A stretch of 64,000 bases of DNA from Rhodococcus ruber. Lineage in GTDB: Bacteria; Actinomycetota; Actinomycetes; Mycobacteriales; Mycobacteriaceae. The notes beneath the pieces were generated by a model, which was not told the DNA's origin, ran no database searches, and worked only from the letters and a program-made list of their open reading frames with translations. The stretch's first letter is position 1. Each line of letters starts with the position of its first letter. Both the position numbers and the translations under genes were made by a program. Below are positions 42,681 to 51,450 of the stretch, in pieces. The stretch lies in the NCBI RefSeq assembly GCF_027270735.1, contig NZ_JAPWIJ010000012.1, positions 92,056-156,055 on the forward strand, read 5' to 3'.

Positions 42681-43709
42681 TCACTCGGACAACTGACGTC
42701 GCAGAAGGTCCGCGCCAGCGGTGAGCGCGACCATCTTGTCTCGTGCGACGCGTCGGTCGAGTGGTGCCATACCGCAATTGGTACTCGGGTACAGCTTGTC
42801 CGCGTCGACGAACGGAAGTGCACGGCGGAGGGTTTCAGCGACTTCTTCAGGAGTCTCGACGGTGTCACTCGCCACATCGATGGCACCCAGCATGACCTTT
42901 TTACCGCGAAGCAGTTCGATCAGGTCGACAGGTACGCGCGAATTGTGACTCTCCAGCGACACGATGTCGATCGAAGACTGTTGCAGCAGTGGGAACGACC
43001 GTTCGTACTGCCGCCACTCGGCCCCGAGTGTTGCCTTCCAGTCAGTGTTGGCCTTGATGCCGTAGCCGTAGCAGATATGGACGGCAGTTTCGCAATTCAG
43101 CCCTTCGACTGCGCGCTCGAGTGTCGCGATTCCCCAGTCTTCGAGCTCGTCGAAAAACACGTTGAATGCGGGCTCGTCGATCTGAATGATGTCGACGCCT
43201 GCCGCTTCCAAGTCCTTCGCCTCCTGGTTCAGAAGAGTCGCGAACTCCCATGCGAGCTTCTCGCGACTCTTGTAATGGTCGTCGTAGAGCGTGTCGATCA
43301 TTGTCATAGGGCCAGGCAGTGCCCATTTGATCGGCCGGTCGGTCACTGCTCTGAGGCACCTGGCATCGGCAGCGAACACTGATTTTTCGCGGCTCACCGC
43401 GCCAACGACTGTCGGGACGCTCGCATCGTAGCGGTCACGAATTCGCACAGTCTCGCGCCGATCGAAGTCGACACCCTCGAGATGTTCGATGAACGTGGTC
43501 ACGAAGTGCTGACGTGTCTGTTCACCATCGCTGATGATGTCGAGCTCGGCACGACGCTGTTCGTCGGCTGCGAGCGCCTGGGCGTCGAGCTTCCCTTCGC
43601 GCAGTTCGTCGTCTCGCAATTTCCACGGTGACCAGAGCTTCTCCGGCTCACTGAGCCAGGACGGCTTAGGTAGGCTGCCGACGATCGAGGTGGGCAAGAG
43701 TGGGTTCAT
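42681..43709 (-). CDS. mesD: Core-type B12-independent methionine synthase, MesD-like
   Basis: A 342-residue protein equal to the catalytic half of MetE. Zinc ligands are readable: His211 and Cys213 in VHICYG, Glu253 in SLESHN and Cys312 in STNCGM; the Asp of QIDEP (about 178) binds homocysteine-side groups. The N-terminal folate half of MetE is missing. Such short synthases are the Mes families; the adjacent DUF1852 gene (mesX) identifies the MesD type, reported to need MesX. It would methylate homocysteine to methionine in the cytoplasm. The ATG has AAAGG upstream; 23 codons of earlier in-frame sequence overlap mesX and are not used. Confidence 0.85.
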   Translation of the reverse strand: MNPLLPTSIVGSLPKPSWLSEPEKLWSPWKLRDDELREGKLDAQALAADEQRRAELDIISDGEQTRQHFVTTFIEHLEGVDFDRRETVRIRDRYDASVPTVVGAVSREKSVFAADARCLRAVTDRPIKWALPGPMTMIDTLYDDHYKSREKLAWEFATLLNQEAKDLEAAGVDIIQIDEPAFNVFFDELEDWGIATLERAVEGLNCETAVHICYGYGIKANTDWKATLGAEWRQYERSFPLLQQSSIDIVSLESHNSRVPVDLIELLRGKKVMLGAIDVASDTVETPEEVAETLRRALPFVDADKLYPSTNCGMAPLDRRVARDKMVALTAGADLLRRQLSE

Positions 43710-43734
43710 TTCAATACCTTTCGGTCTCGCACGG

Positions 43735-44706
43735 TCAGGCGGGTTGCTCGGAAGCCCATCGCTCGAGAACAGAGCCATACGGTTGCATGAGATTCACTTC
43801 GGTGAACCGTGCCTGTGTCGTTGCGAGTCGATTGCGCTCGACACGGTCGTAGCTCACCTGCGGAAGCGAATAGTTTTCGTTGTCGAGACTCGGCCGGTAG
43901 ACCTCCAAGGCCGCAGTATTCGCGTTGTAGATTTCAGGACGATAGATTTTCTGGAAGGTCTCCATCGTTGCGATCGTTCCCGCGAGCGCCAGGAACGAAT
44001 AGTCCTCGAGCAAGTCACCGCAGTGGTAGAAGGCCAATGGAGCGACGGACCCCTGAGGCATGAAGTAGCGAACCTCGAGACCCATCTTCACGAAGTACTG
44101 ATCGGTGATCGACGTCTGGTCCGCCTCGTACTCCAGCCCGAGGACCGGGTGGTGATTGGCGAGTCGACGATACGTTCTGGATGTCGACACGCTGATACAG
44201 ATGACCGGTGGCTGCGAGAACCGATCTCGGTACTCGCGCGAATCGACAAAACGCTGAAAGACCTGACCGTGCACATCGCCGAAGTCGCTGGGAATGCCCG
44301 TTTCTCGGTGCTTCGGGAGTTCAACGATAAAATCGTAGTCGCGAATGTATGAGGAGAAGTTGTTTCCGACGATGCCCTTCGTGCGGGTGCCGGTAGCGGT
44401 ATCGACTATGCCGACATCGAGAACTTCCATCACCGGAAAGGCTGCGTCGGCTCCTACGGACTCGAGATGCAGATCCACCGAGATGATGTCCAATTCGAGT
44501 AAGTAGCGGTCGCCACGTGGATCGTCGTCTTGAACCAGCTCGTTGAGCCGGGTGTGCATCATCGTCATCGCGCTACGTAAGTTCCGTCGACCGTTCTCGC
44601 CGCGTGCGAGATTCGCGAAGTTGGTCGTGTGACGCGAGTTCGTCGATGGGGTGTAGTCCTCGTCGAAGCGCGTCGTTCTGATGCTGAAAGTACAGTCGTT
44701 CGTCAT
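43735..44706 (-). CDS. mesX: DUF1852 protein, MesX-like partner of MesD
   Basis: A 323-residue soluble protein. The start TNDCTFSIRTTRFDEDYTPS, with later RTTNFANLARG-like and KGIVGNNFSSYIRDYDFIVELPKH segments, fits DUF1852 (MesX) as I remember it. MesX is needed with MesD for methionine synthesis from a methyl donor; its own chemistry is not settled. It is 25 bp upstream of mesD and certainly cotranscribed. The ATG is preferred over a TTG six codons earlier. A 230-bp leader with RNA-like complementarity separates it from the LysR gene. Confidence 0.82.
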   Translation of the reverse strand: MTNDCTFSIRTTRFDEDYTPSTNSRHTTNFANLARGENGRRNLRSAMTMMHTRLNELVQDDDPRGDRYLLELDIISVDLHLESVGADAAFPVMEVLDVGIVDTATGTRTKGIVGNNFSSYIRDYDFIVELPKHRETGIPSDFGDVHGQVFQRFVDSREYRDRFSQPPVICISVSTSRTYRRLANHHPVLGLEYEADQTSITDQYFVKMGLEVRYFMPQGSVAPLAFYHCGDLLEDYSFLALAGTIATMETFQKIYRPEIYNANTAALEVYRPSLDNENYSLPQVSYDRVERNRLATTQARFTEVNLMQPYGSVLERWASEQPA

Positions 44707-44739
44707 GCTGACCAGTAGCCCCAATCACGTGCGGTGAAT

Positions 44740-44761
44740 GTGGTGACAAACGCGTCACCAC
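44740..44761 (-). promoter_or_regulatory. Hairpin close to the mesX start
   Basis: Perfect 8-bp stem GTGGTGAC / GTCACCAC with a 6-nt loop, ending 33 bp before the mesX start codon. It could serve as expression platform or attenuator for the upstream structured leader, or as a protein site. Confidence 0.5.
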
Positions 44762-44771
44762 ACGGGTTCAT

Positions 44772-44883
44772 CAACTGAGCCGTCGCGCCGCTTCGACCGA
44801 AGTTCTCGGCGGTCGGGCCGGTTTCTCAGGTAGGCAGAACCGAAAGGCGGCTGTCCGAAGCGGCCTGCGCACCAGCCTAGTTG
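44772..44883 (-). ncRNA. Candidate structured leader RNA upstream of mesX-mesD
   Basis: Three complementary pairs on the minus strand nest like a three-way junction. CAACU (44879-44883) pairs with AGUUG (44772-44776). UAGGC (44875-44879) pairs with GCCUA (44831-44835). CUGAG (44825-44829) pairs with CUCAG (44775-44779). Inside the arms lie further GC hairpins, including a UUCG-capped one. The layout between a LysR gene and a methionine synthase operon suggests a riboswitch-like element. It does not match SAM-I, SAM-IV, cobalamin or TPP consensus boxes that I know. Pairing was done by eye without energy or covariation. Confidence 0.4.
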
Positions 44884-44936
44884 GACCACTCGTCATAGGA
44901 TAATCACTCTCGACAATGGCTGAACATAGGAAAAGG

Positions 44937-45890
44937 CTATGTCAATAGGTCGACGCCGAAGCCAGACACGACGTCGCGCATCTCCGCCACGAAGCGTTGA
45001 GCCTGGACGGTCAACGACACCGAGGCATGACCGATCCAACCGATCTCGATGCGATCGTCGACGTCGAGCGGAACAGCGATGATGGACGGATCGAGATCAT
45101 CCGAGACAATGCCGGTGGAGATCGTGTAGCCGCCCAGACCGATCATGAGGTTGAAGATGGTGGCACGATCGCTCACCCGGATCTCTTGTTTGGAGGAACG
45201 GGTGGAGAGTATCTCTTCGGAGAGGTAGAAGGAATTATTCGCGCCCTGGTCGAACGTGAGACGCGGAAATTGTTCGAGATCACTCAGCTCCACACTCTTT
45301 CGCCCCGCCAGGGGATTCGTGCGGGCGATGAAAATATGCGGCGACGCCAGAAACAGCGGCGTGAACACCAGACCTGCCTCGCGAATCAGCTTGTCGATCA
45401 CGCTTGCATTGAACTCGTTGCGATAGAGGACACCGAGTTCACTGCGGAGCGTGCGGACATCCTCGATGATTTCCCACGTACGGGTCTCTCGAAGACTGAA
45501 CGAATACTCCGGAGTCTCAGACGCTTTCACCATGCGAACGAAGGCGTCGACGACGAACGAGTAGTGCTGAGTCGATACGGCCAAGAGCCGTCGAGCGGGC
45601 CCTCGGCCGAGGTACCGCTGTTCCAAGAGCTCTGATTGCTCTACCACCTGACGCGCGTAGCCGAGAAATTCGGCTCCATCCTCGGTGAGTGTCACCCCGC
45701 GGGTCGAGCGAACGAAGAGGGTCCGACCCACGCGACGTTCCAGGTCTTTCAATGCGGCCGACATGGTCGGTTGTGCAACGTACAGCAAGTCCGCCGCGGC
45801 ACTGATGGACCCCTCGGCGGCCACTTCCACGAAATAGCGCAACTGCTGAAGGGTAATGCCCCGCACTGATTTCGCGACGTCCCGTGCCAT
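44937..45890 (-). CDS. LysR-family transcriptional regulator
   Basis: A 317-residue regulator. The N-terminal HTH (residues 11-70) reads ITLQQLRYFVEVAAEGSISAAADLLYVAQPTMSAALKDLERRVG, standard LysR. The effector domain follows (about 95-305), with LAVSTQHYSFVVDAFVRM and LTFDQGANNSFYLSEE segments resembling MetR/CysB-like and Gram-positive regulators of sulfur or methionine genes. It sits upstream of mesX in the same direction with 230 bp between, so it may activate mesX-mesD rather than being in their operon; the target is inference. Confidence 0.9.
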   Translation of the reverse strand: MARDVAKSVRGITLQQLRYFVEVAAEGSISAAADLLYVAQPTMSAALKDLERRVGRTLFVRSTRGVTLTEDGAEFLGYARQVVEQSELLEQRYLGRGPARRLLAVSTQHYSFVVDAFVRMVKASETPEYSFSLRETRTWEIIEDVRTLRSELGVLYRNEFNASVIDKLIREAGLVFTPLFLASPHIFIARTNPLAGRKSVELSDLEQFPRLTFDQGANNSFYLSEEILSTRSSKQEIRVSDRATIFNLMIGLGGYTISTGIVSDDLDPSIIAVPLDVDDRIEIGWIGHASVSLTVQAQRFVAEMRDVVSGFGVDLLT

Positions 45891-45941
45891 GAATCAAATC
45901 ATCGCACGCAGTGGGGAATCGGACCCACGGGTTGGCCGGCG

Positions 45942-47063
45942 TCAGGCGACGACAGCGCGTTGGGGCACTCCCGAGTACTGGCTCAGCGGTCGGATCAGCG
46001 CGTTCGACGCGCCTTGCTCGATGATGTGAGCTGTCCAACCGGTAATGCGACTCATGACGAAAATCGGCGTGAACACGTCGATGTCGAAGCCCATCAGGAA
46101 ATACGCCGGGCCGGTAGGGAAATCGAGGTTGGGCTTGATGCCGGTGGCATCGTGCATGGTTCTTTCGAGGATGTCGTACATACGCACCCACTTGTCTCCG
46201 CCGGTCACCCCGGCGACATCGCGGAATGCCGCGTTCATCGTCGGTACGCGCGAGTCGCCGTTCTTGTAGACACGGTGACCGAACCCCATGACCTTGTTCT
46301 TGGCTGCGAGTACGTTCTGCAGCCACTGCTCGGCCCGCTCGGGATCGTCGATCTCGAGCATGTCTCGCATGACAGCTTCGTTGGCACCGCCGTGCAACGG
46401 ACCCTTCAATGCTCCGATGGCGGCGGTGACGGCACTGTAGATATCCGACAACGTCGAGGTGACCACGCGGGCCGCGAAGGTGGACGCGTTGAAACTGTGC
46501 TCGGCGTACAGGATCAGGGAAACCTCGAAGGCCTTGACGATTTCCGGTTCGGGAACGGAGCCGAAGCACATGTAGAGGAAGTTCTCTGCGAATCCCAGAT
46601 GAGAATGAGGGGCGATGGGATCGAGGCCATGTCGGCGGCGGTGATCGGCGGCGACGATGGTCGGCAACACTGCCGTCATGCGCAGAGCCTTGGACAGGTT
46701 CGCTGATGCCGAATTGTCCTCCTCAGCAGCGTCTTCCGCACCGAGGTAGCTGATCGCGGTGCGCACCACGTCCATCGGATGACAAGTGTCGGGCATTTTC
46801 GTGACGAGCGAGAGCAACGAGCGGTCTGCTCGCCGTTGTGCGCGCTCTCGCTGAACGAACAGTTCGAGTTGCTGCACGGACGGGAGCTCACTGTGCCACA
46901 GCAGGTAGGCGACCTGCTCGAAGTTGCAGTGCACGGCGAGATCTTGCACGGCATATCCCCGGTAGGTCAACGAGTTCGTCTCGGGTACCACCTTGGAAAT
47001 AGCGGTGGTGTCGACCACGACACCGGCCAGCCCCTTGTAGATCGTGGGAATCGCCTCGGTCAT
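45942..47063 (-). CDS. prpC: 2-methylcitrate synthase
   Basis: A 373-residue citrate-synthase-family enzyme. Catalytic segments are GPLHGGANEAVM (first His), VMGFGHRVYKNGDSRV (second His) and the late NLDFPTGPAYFLMGF (Asp), plus LTYRGYAVQDLA near the N-terminus, which is typical for PrpC and short citrate synthases. With prpD and prpB it condenses propionyl-CoA and oxaloacetate. The ATG overlaps the prpB stop (TGATG); a GTG one codon earlier is possible. It is the last gene of prpDBC. Confidence 0.93.
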   Translation of the reverse strand: MTEAIPTIYKGLAGVVVDTTAISKVVPETNSLTYRGYAVQDLAVHCNFEQVAYLLWHSELPSVQQLELFVQRERAQRRADRSLLSLVTKMPDTCHPMDVVRTAISYLGAEDAAEEDNSASANLSKALRMTAVLPTIVAADHRRRHGLDPIAPHSHLGFAENFLYMCFGSVPEPEIVKAFEVSLILYAEHSFNASTFAARVVTSTLSDIYSAVTAAIGALKGPLHGGANEAVMRDMLEIDDPERAEQWLQNVLAAKNKVMGFGHRVYKNGDSRVPTMNAAFRDVAGVTGGDKWVRMYDILERTMHDATGIKPNLDFPTGPAYFLMGFDIDVFTPIFVMSRITGWTAHIIEQGASNALIRPLSQYSGVPQRAVVA

Positions 47064-47974
47064 CACTGCTCTCCTAAGCTGAAATTGAAAATTCCGGTGT
47101 CGAATTCGTTGAAACGCTCGTAGTCGAGCAACTCGTACAGACGTGAGCGGGTCTGCATCCGGTCGAGGAGTCCTTTCTGCGTTCCGCGGTCGTGGATCTC
47201 ACGCAGCCCGGTTTCGATGGCGCCCATGGCCAGTCGCAATGTGGTGACCGGATAGATGACAGCGTTGTAGCCGATGTCCTCGAGGGTGTGCGCGGAGATC
47301 AGCTCGGACTTGCCGAACTCGGTCATGTTCGCCAGCAGCGGGGTATTCACTGCGGCACGGAATTTCGCGAAGTCGCCTTCCTCGACGAGTGCCTCGGTGA
47401 AGATCAGGTCTGCTCCGGCGTCCGCGTACGCTTTTGCCCGCTCGACCGCGGCGTCGATTCCGTCTGTACCCGCTGCGTCGGTGCGGGCGCAGATGACGAA
47501 GTTCGGATCACGTCGCGCGGTGACGGCCGCACGAAGGCGTCGCACCATCTCGTTTGTCGGGACGATCGCTTTGCCGTCGAGGTGCCCGCAGCGTTTGGGG
47601 TTGATCTGGTCTTCGAGGTGCAGCCCTGCGATCCCCGCATCCTCTGCCGCCAGCACCGTGCGTGCCGCGGACATCGGCTCACCGAATCCGGTGTCGGCGT
47701 CGATCAGTACCGGCAAGTCGGTGACCGCCGCGATCTGCGCACTGTGGGTGATGACCTCGGTCAACGTGGTGAGTCCGATGTCGGGCAGACCGAGTCCGGC
47801 AGAGAATGCGCCACCAGAGACATACACCCCTTCGAAGCCGATCTCCTGAATCAACTTCGCGGTCAGCGGGTTGATGGCGCCGGGAAGCCGTGTGATCGAC
47901 GTCGACGACAGCGCGGCGCGGAGTGCAATTCGCTTGTCCGGCACCGAGGTCGAGGCCGCGATGAGACCCGGCAT
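47063..47974 (-). CDS. prpB: 2-methylisocitrate lyase
   Basis: A 303-residue member of the isocitrate lyase/PEP mutase superfamily. The catalytic signature KRCGHLDGK is intact (Cys about 128), with VLIDADTGFGEP (metal site) and LEDQINPK. It cleaves 2-methylisocitrate to pyruvate and succinate. The start overlaps prpD (TGATG) and the stop overlaps prpC, so the three are coupled. Confidence 0.94.
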   Translation of the reverse strand: MPGLIAASTSVPDKRIALRAALSSTSITRLPGAINPLTAKLIQEIGFEGVYVSGGAFSAGLGLPDIGLTTLTEVITHSAQIAAVTDLPVLIDADTGFGEPMSAARTVLAAEDAGIAGLHLEDQINPKRCGHLDGKAIVPTNEMVRRLRAAVTARRDPNFVICARTDAAGTDGIDAAVERAKAYADAGADLIFTEALVEEGDFAKFRAAVNTPLLANMTEFGKSELISAHTLEDIGYNAVIYPVTTLRLAMGAIETGLREIHDRGTQKGLLDRMQTRSRLYELLDYERFNEFDTGIFNFSLGEQ

Positions 47975-49476
47975 CAGAAGATGCCCTTCGGGGTCTTCGG
48001 AGCCCTCGCCAGAACATCGTCGGCGACGGTGAAGGTCAGCTGATCGAGCTCACCTGCGGCGAGCTCGGAAGCCCGCTCGGCGGCGTCGAGGAAGCGGTCC
48101 TGTTCCGCGGGTGCGATCACGCCGTCCGCCAACGAACGGAACTTCGCGATGTATTGCTCACGGGCGAACGGGCGGGCACCGAGAGGGTGCGCGTCGGCGA
48201 CCGCGAGTTCGTCGACGATGACCGTGCCGTCTTTCAATGTGATCTCCGCGCGTGCACCGAACGCTTTCTCGTCCGGATCGACCGAGTGGTATCGGCGCGT
48301 CCACTCGGGGTCTTCTGCGGTCGAGATCTTGTTCCACAACGCGACCGTGTTCGGCCTCTGCGCGCGTTCGGGGGCGTAGGAGTGCTCGTGATGCCAGATT
48401 CCGTCCTCGAGTGCGACCGCGAAGATGTACATCACCGAGTGATCGAGAGTTTCCCGGGAGGCAGTGGGATCGAACTTCTGTGGATCGTTCGATCCGGTGC
48501 CGATGACGTAATGCGTGTGGTGACTGGTGTGCAACACGATCGTCTCGATCTGTTCGAGATCGGAGATCTTTTCCCGCATCCGTCGGGCGAGGTCGATCGG
48601 AGCCTGGCTCTGGTACTCGGCGGAGTGTTCCTTGGTGTAGCTGTCGAGGATTGCATGCTTGTCTTCGCCCGGGCCGGGAAGGGGCACATGGTATTCGGCG
48701 TCCGGACCCCCGAGAAGCCACGCGATGACCCCGTCCTCGCCCTCCCAGATCGGCGACGGGGCCCCCTCGCCGCGCAGTGCTCGATCGACGGCTTCGACGG
48801 CAACCTTCCCGGCGAGTGCGGGGGCGTAGGCCTTCCAACTGGAGATCGACCCCTTGCGGGACTGACGGGTGGCCGTCGTGGTGTGCAGCGCTTGCCCGAC
48901 GGCCTGGTAGATGGTCTCGGTGTCGAGGCCGAGCAGGGTGCCGATTCCGGCGGCAGCAGAGGGCCCGAGATGGGCGACGTGGTCGATCTTGTGCTCGTGC
49001 AACGAGATTGCGCGAACAAGGTCGATCTGAATCTCGTACCCGGTGGCCAGACCACGGATCAGATCACGCCCCGAGCGCCCGGCGTGTTGGGCGACCGCGA
49101 GGATCGGCGGAATATTGTCCCCCGGGTGGGAGTACTCGGCGGCGAGGAACGTGTCGTGAAAGTCGAGTTCTCGCACCGCTACCCCGTTGGCCCACGCGGC
49201 CCACTCGGGTGAGTACTTTCCACCGATTCCGAACACAGTGGCACCGGGGCTGTACGGGTGCGCCTGCGCCTGTGTGCGGGCACTCGTCACCGGTCGCCGA
49301 ACCAGCGACGCCGCAGCCACCGAGGCATTGTCGATGATCCGGTTGACGATCATCTCCGCCGTCGCTTCGGGGACCTCCACCTCGTCAGCGGCGACCTCGG
49401 CGACCTTCCAGGCCAGATGCTCGGACTGAGGGAAGTTTTCGGCGGATGTGCGAGTGCGTACGAGATGGGTCTTCAC
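47974..49476 (-). CDS. prpD: 2-methylcitrate dehydratase
   Basis: A 500-residue MmgE/PrpD-family enzyme with the family's hallmarks: NASVAAASLVRRPV, WANGVAVRELDFHDTF, SHPGDNIPPILAVAQ, HKIDHVAHLGPSAAAGIGTLL and TRQSRKGSISSWKAYAPA. It dehydrates 2-methylcitrate in propionate catabolism. The GTG was selected because GGAGG lies seven bases upstream; the ATG 14 codons earlier lacks a ribosome site. It is the first gene of the operon and diverges from the regulator. Confidence 0.94.
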   Translation of the reverse strand: MKTHLVRTRTSAENFPQSEHLAWKVAEVAADEVEVPEATAEMIVNRIIDNASVAAASLVRRPVTSARTQAQAHPYSPGATVFGIGGKYSPEWAAWANGVAVRELDFHDTFLAAEYSHPGDNIPPILAVAQHAGRSGRDLIRGLATGYEIQIDLVRAISLHEHKIDHVAHLGPSAAAGIGTLLGLDTETIYQAVGQALHTTTATRQSRKGSISSWKAYAPALAGKVAVEAVDRALRGEGAPSPIWEGEDGVIAWLLGGPDAEYHVPLPGPGEDKHAILDSYTKEHSAEYQSQAPIDLARRMREKISDLEQIETIVLHTSHHTHYVIGTGSNDPQKFDPTASRETLDHSVMYIFAVALEDGIWHHEHSYAPERAQRPNTVALWNKISTAEDPEWTRRYHSVDPDEKAFGARAEITLKDGTVIVDELAVADAHPLGARPFAREQYIAKFRSLADGVIAPAEQDRFLDAAERASELAAGELDQLTFTVADDVLARAPKTPKGIF

Positions 49477-49552
49477 AGAAAATCCTCCGTGCCGATGAAT
49501 AGGATTACTACGCTTCATTCACAAGTTACGCAGGAGTCCGGAGCTGCGGAAG

Positions 49553-49580
49553 GCATCGCAAATGCCTATTTTTGCGATGC
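49553..49580. promoter_or_regulatory. PrpR/RamB-type operator in the prpD-prpR space
   Basis: A perfect inverted repeat, GCATCGCAAA / TTTGCGATGC, with an 8-bp spacer lies between the divergent starts. TTTGC/GCAAA cores are what mycobacterial PrpR and corynebacterial RamB bind. GGCAAAGG and TTGCGAAG follow at about 49595-49608 as possible extra half-sites. Confidence 0.75.
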
Positions 49581-49656
49581 AATTTCTGTAAATCGGCAAA
49601 GGTTGCGAAGTTCAGATCGGTTACAGTGTCGACACCCGAAGGAGGCAACGACAGAG

Positions 49657-51084
49657 ATGCAGAAGATCTACGCAGGCGGGCGCCTGCGTCGCCTACGCGA
49701 GGATCGACAGTTGACGCAGTCCGCGCTGGCGAAGACACTCGAACTCTCGCCGAGCTACCTCAACCAACTCGAGAACGACCAACGACCTCTGACCGTCCAG
49801 GTACTGCTCAAGCTCAACACGATGTTCGAGCTCGACCCCTCGTTCTTCGCAACCGACACCGACGCGCGCCTCGTCGCCGACCTGCATGACGTGCTCACCG
49901 AAACCTCCGACCGAGGCGAGGTGTCGATGTCCGACGTCCAGGAATTGGTCTCGCGCATGCCGGACATCGGGCGCACGCTCGTCTCGCTGCACCGCAAGCT
50001 CCATGCAGCGACCGATCAGGTGGACCGGCTCACGGTCGGACTGGACGGGCGCGGACCAAACGTCCCGTCGGGCGGCCATGCCCCGATGCCTTACGAGGAA
50101 GTCCGAGACTTCTTCTACGACCGCCGCAACCACATCGCCGAATTGGACACTGCGGCCGAGGAACTCTTCGATCGAAGTGGGCTCGGTATCGGGGCACTCG
50201 ATCTACAACTCGCACGGGTCATCGAAGCGGACCACGGCATCACGGTGACTATCGGCGACGACGATCCTGGCTTACTCGGCCCCAAACGAATCTTCGACGA
50301 CACCGGCGGGACTCTCCTGCTCGCACGTCGACTGACCGCCGGGCAACGCGCGTACCAGATCGCAACCCAGCTGGCTTTTCTCTCGCAGTCGACGACCATA
50401 GACACGATCGTCGATGCCGATACGCACCTGAGCACTCAGGCCCGAGAGCTGGCCCGCGTCGGGCTGGCCAACTATTTCGCCGGAGCCCTGCTGTTGCCCT
50501 ACGAACGGTTCCTCGCCGCTGCGGAGTCGCTGCGATACGACATCGATCTGCTGTCGCTGACCTTCGAGGTCGGCTTCGAAACCGTGTGTCACCGATTGTC
50601 CACGCTGCAGCGACCAGGCGCGAAGGGCGTTCCGTTCTTCTTCGTTCGCACCGACCGAGCTGGCAACATCTCGAAACGTCAGTCCGCGAGCGCATTCCAC
50701 TTCTCACGTGTCGGTGGAAGCTGCCCACTGTGGGTTGTGCACGACGCATTCGCGGCATCGGGACGAATACTGACACAGATCGCGACCATGCCCGACGACC
50801 GCTCCTATCTGTGGATTGCGCGCGCCACCGACAGCGGCGGACTCGGATACCGATCACCACGGAAGAGTTTCGCGATCGGCCTCGGATGCGACATCGCGTA
50901 TGCGAACAAACTGGTCTACGCCGACAACCTGCCGGTCCACTCCCCCGGTGCATCGATACCCATCGGTCCCGGATGCAAAGTGTGCGAACGCACCTCGTGT
51001 TCCCAGCGCGCGTTCCCGCAACTCGGACGCCGGCTACTCGTCGACGAAGACGTCGACACCGACCTGCCCTACCCATATACGTGA
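49657..51084 (+). CDS. prpR: Short-chain acyl-CoA-responsive regulator, PrpR/RamB family
   Basis: A 475-residue regulator. It has an XRE-type HTH at residues 8-62 (LRRLREDRQLTQSALAKTLELSPSYLNQLENDQRPL), a middle IrrE/DUF955-like region with no HExxH motif, and a C-terminal DUF2083 (ScfR) domain: VGGSCPLWVVHDAF, GLGCDIAYANKLVYAD, GPGCKVCERTSCSQRAFP. The last Cys group fits the iron-sulfur cluster reported for mycobacterial PrpR. The start follows GGAGG. It probably activates prpDBC in response to propionyl-CoA. Orthology to RamB versus PrpR is not separable by eye. Confidence 0.92.
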   Translation: MQKIYAGGRLRRLREDRQLTQSALAKTLELSPSYLNQLENDQRPLTVQVLLKLNTMFELDPSFFATDTDARLVADLHDVLTETSDRGEVSMSDVQELVSRMPDIGRTLVSLHRKLHAATDQVDRLTVGLDGRGPNVPSGGHAPMPYEEVRDFFYDRRNHIAELDTAAEELFDRSGLGIGALDLQLARVIEADHGITVTIGDDDPGLLGPKRIFDDTGGTLLLARRLTAGQRAYQIATQLAFLSQSTTIDTIVDADTHLSTQARELARVGLANYFAGALLLPYERFLAAAESLRYDIDLLSLTFEVGFETVCHRLSTLQRPGAKGVPFFFVRTDRAGNISKRQSASAFHFSRVGGSCPLWVVHDAFAASGRILTQIATMPDDRSYLWIARATDSGGLGYRSPRKSFAIGLGCDIAYANKLVYADNLPVHSPGASIPIGPGCKVCERTSCSQRAFPQLGRRLLVDEDVDTDLPYPYT

Positions 51085-51450
51085 ACAGGGTGCCGGACGA
51101 GCCGAGATCGACGGGACTGTCTGTATAACGGTGGATCCGGTCCTTGGTTCGACACGCCGAGGAGACAGCTGGGACGAGGATGGACCAGCGCCAAGAGTGG
51201 GACTGTCGGAACCTCGCCGGACTGGACGATCACTGCCTTGTTCGTTGGTCCGCAGTCGATCGGGCATCGAACGGTTCTCACCGTGGTCCACGAAGGGCGA
51301 GCCGGGTTGGGCGGTGTCCGCATCTCCTGTGCGGTAGAGCAGTGCGCGGACGACGGGTAGTCCCAATTATGGGGTGTTGGCGCATGCTCGGACGTGGTTC
51401 TATCACGACAGAAATCTCTCTGTGGGACAACAAGAAAGACGAGAATTCGC
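51085..51450. other. Long leader before the Gly-rich gene
   Basis: No gene is supported in this 366 bp; the open frames are Arg/Ser-rich shadows. Its last part holds an 18-bp element at 51361-51378 shared with the space upstream of the NTF2-like gene at 53 kb. Confidence 0.55.
51361..51378 (+). promoter_or_regulatory. Shared 18-bp element, copy 1 (Gly-rich gene A)
   Basis: TCCCAATTATGGGGTGTT differs at one base from copy 2 at 53044-53061. Its core CCCAATTATGGGG is a near-palindrome. It lies 72 bp upstream of the Gly-rich gene start and points in the gene's direction. A TTCTAT-like -10 follows 19 bp later. Confidence 0.6.

Noticed and set aside
44707..44936. Known SAM, cobalamin or TPP riboswitch upstream of mesX
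   Set aside because: None of the conserved core boxes of those classes is present on the minus strand; reported instead as an unassigned structured leader.
44925..44941. CATAG-N7-CTATG as terminator of the LysR gene
   Set aside because: The stem is only 5 bp, AT-rich and overlaps the stop codon; too weak to call.
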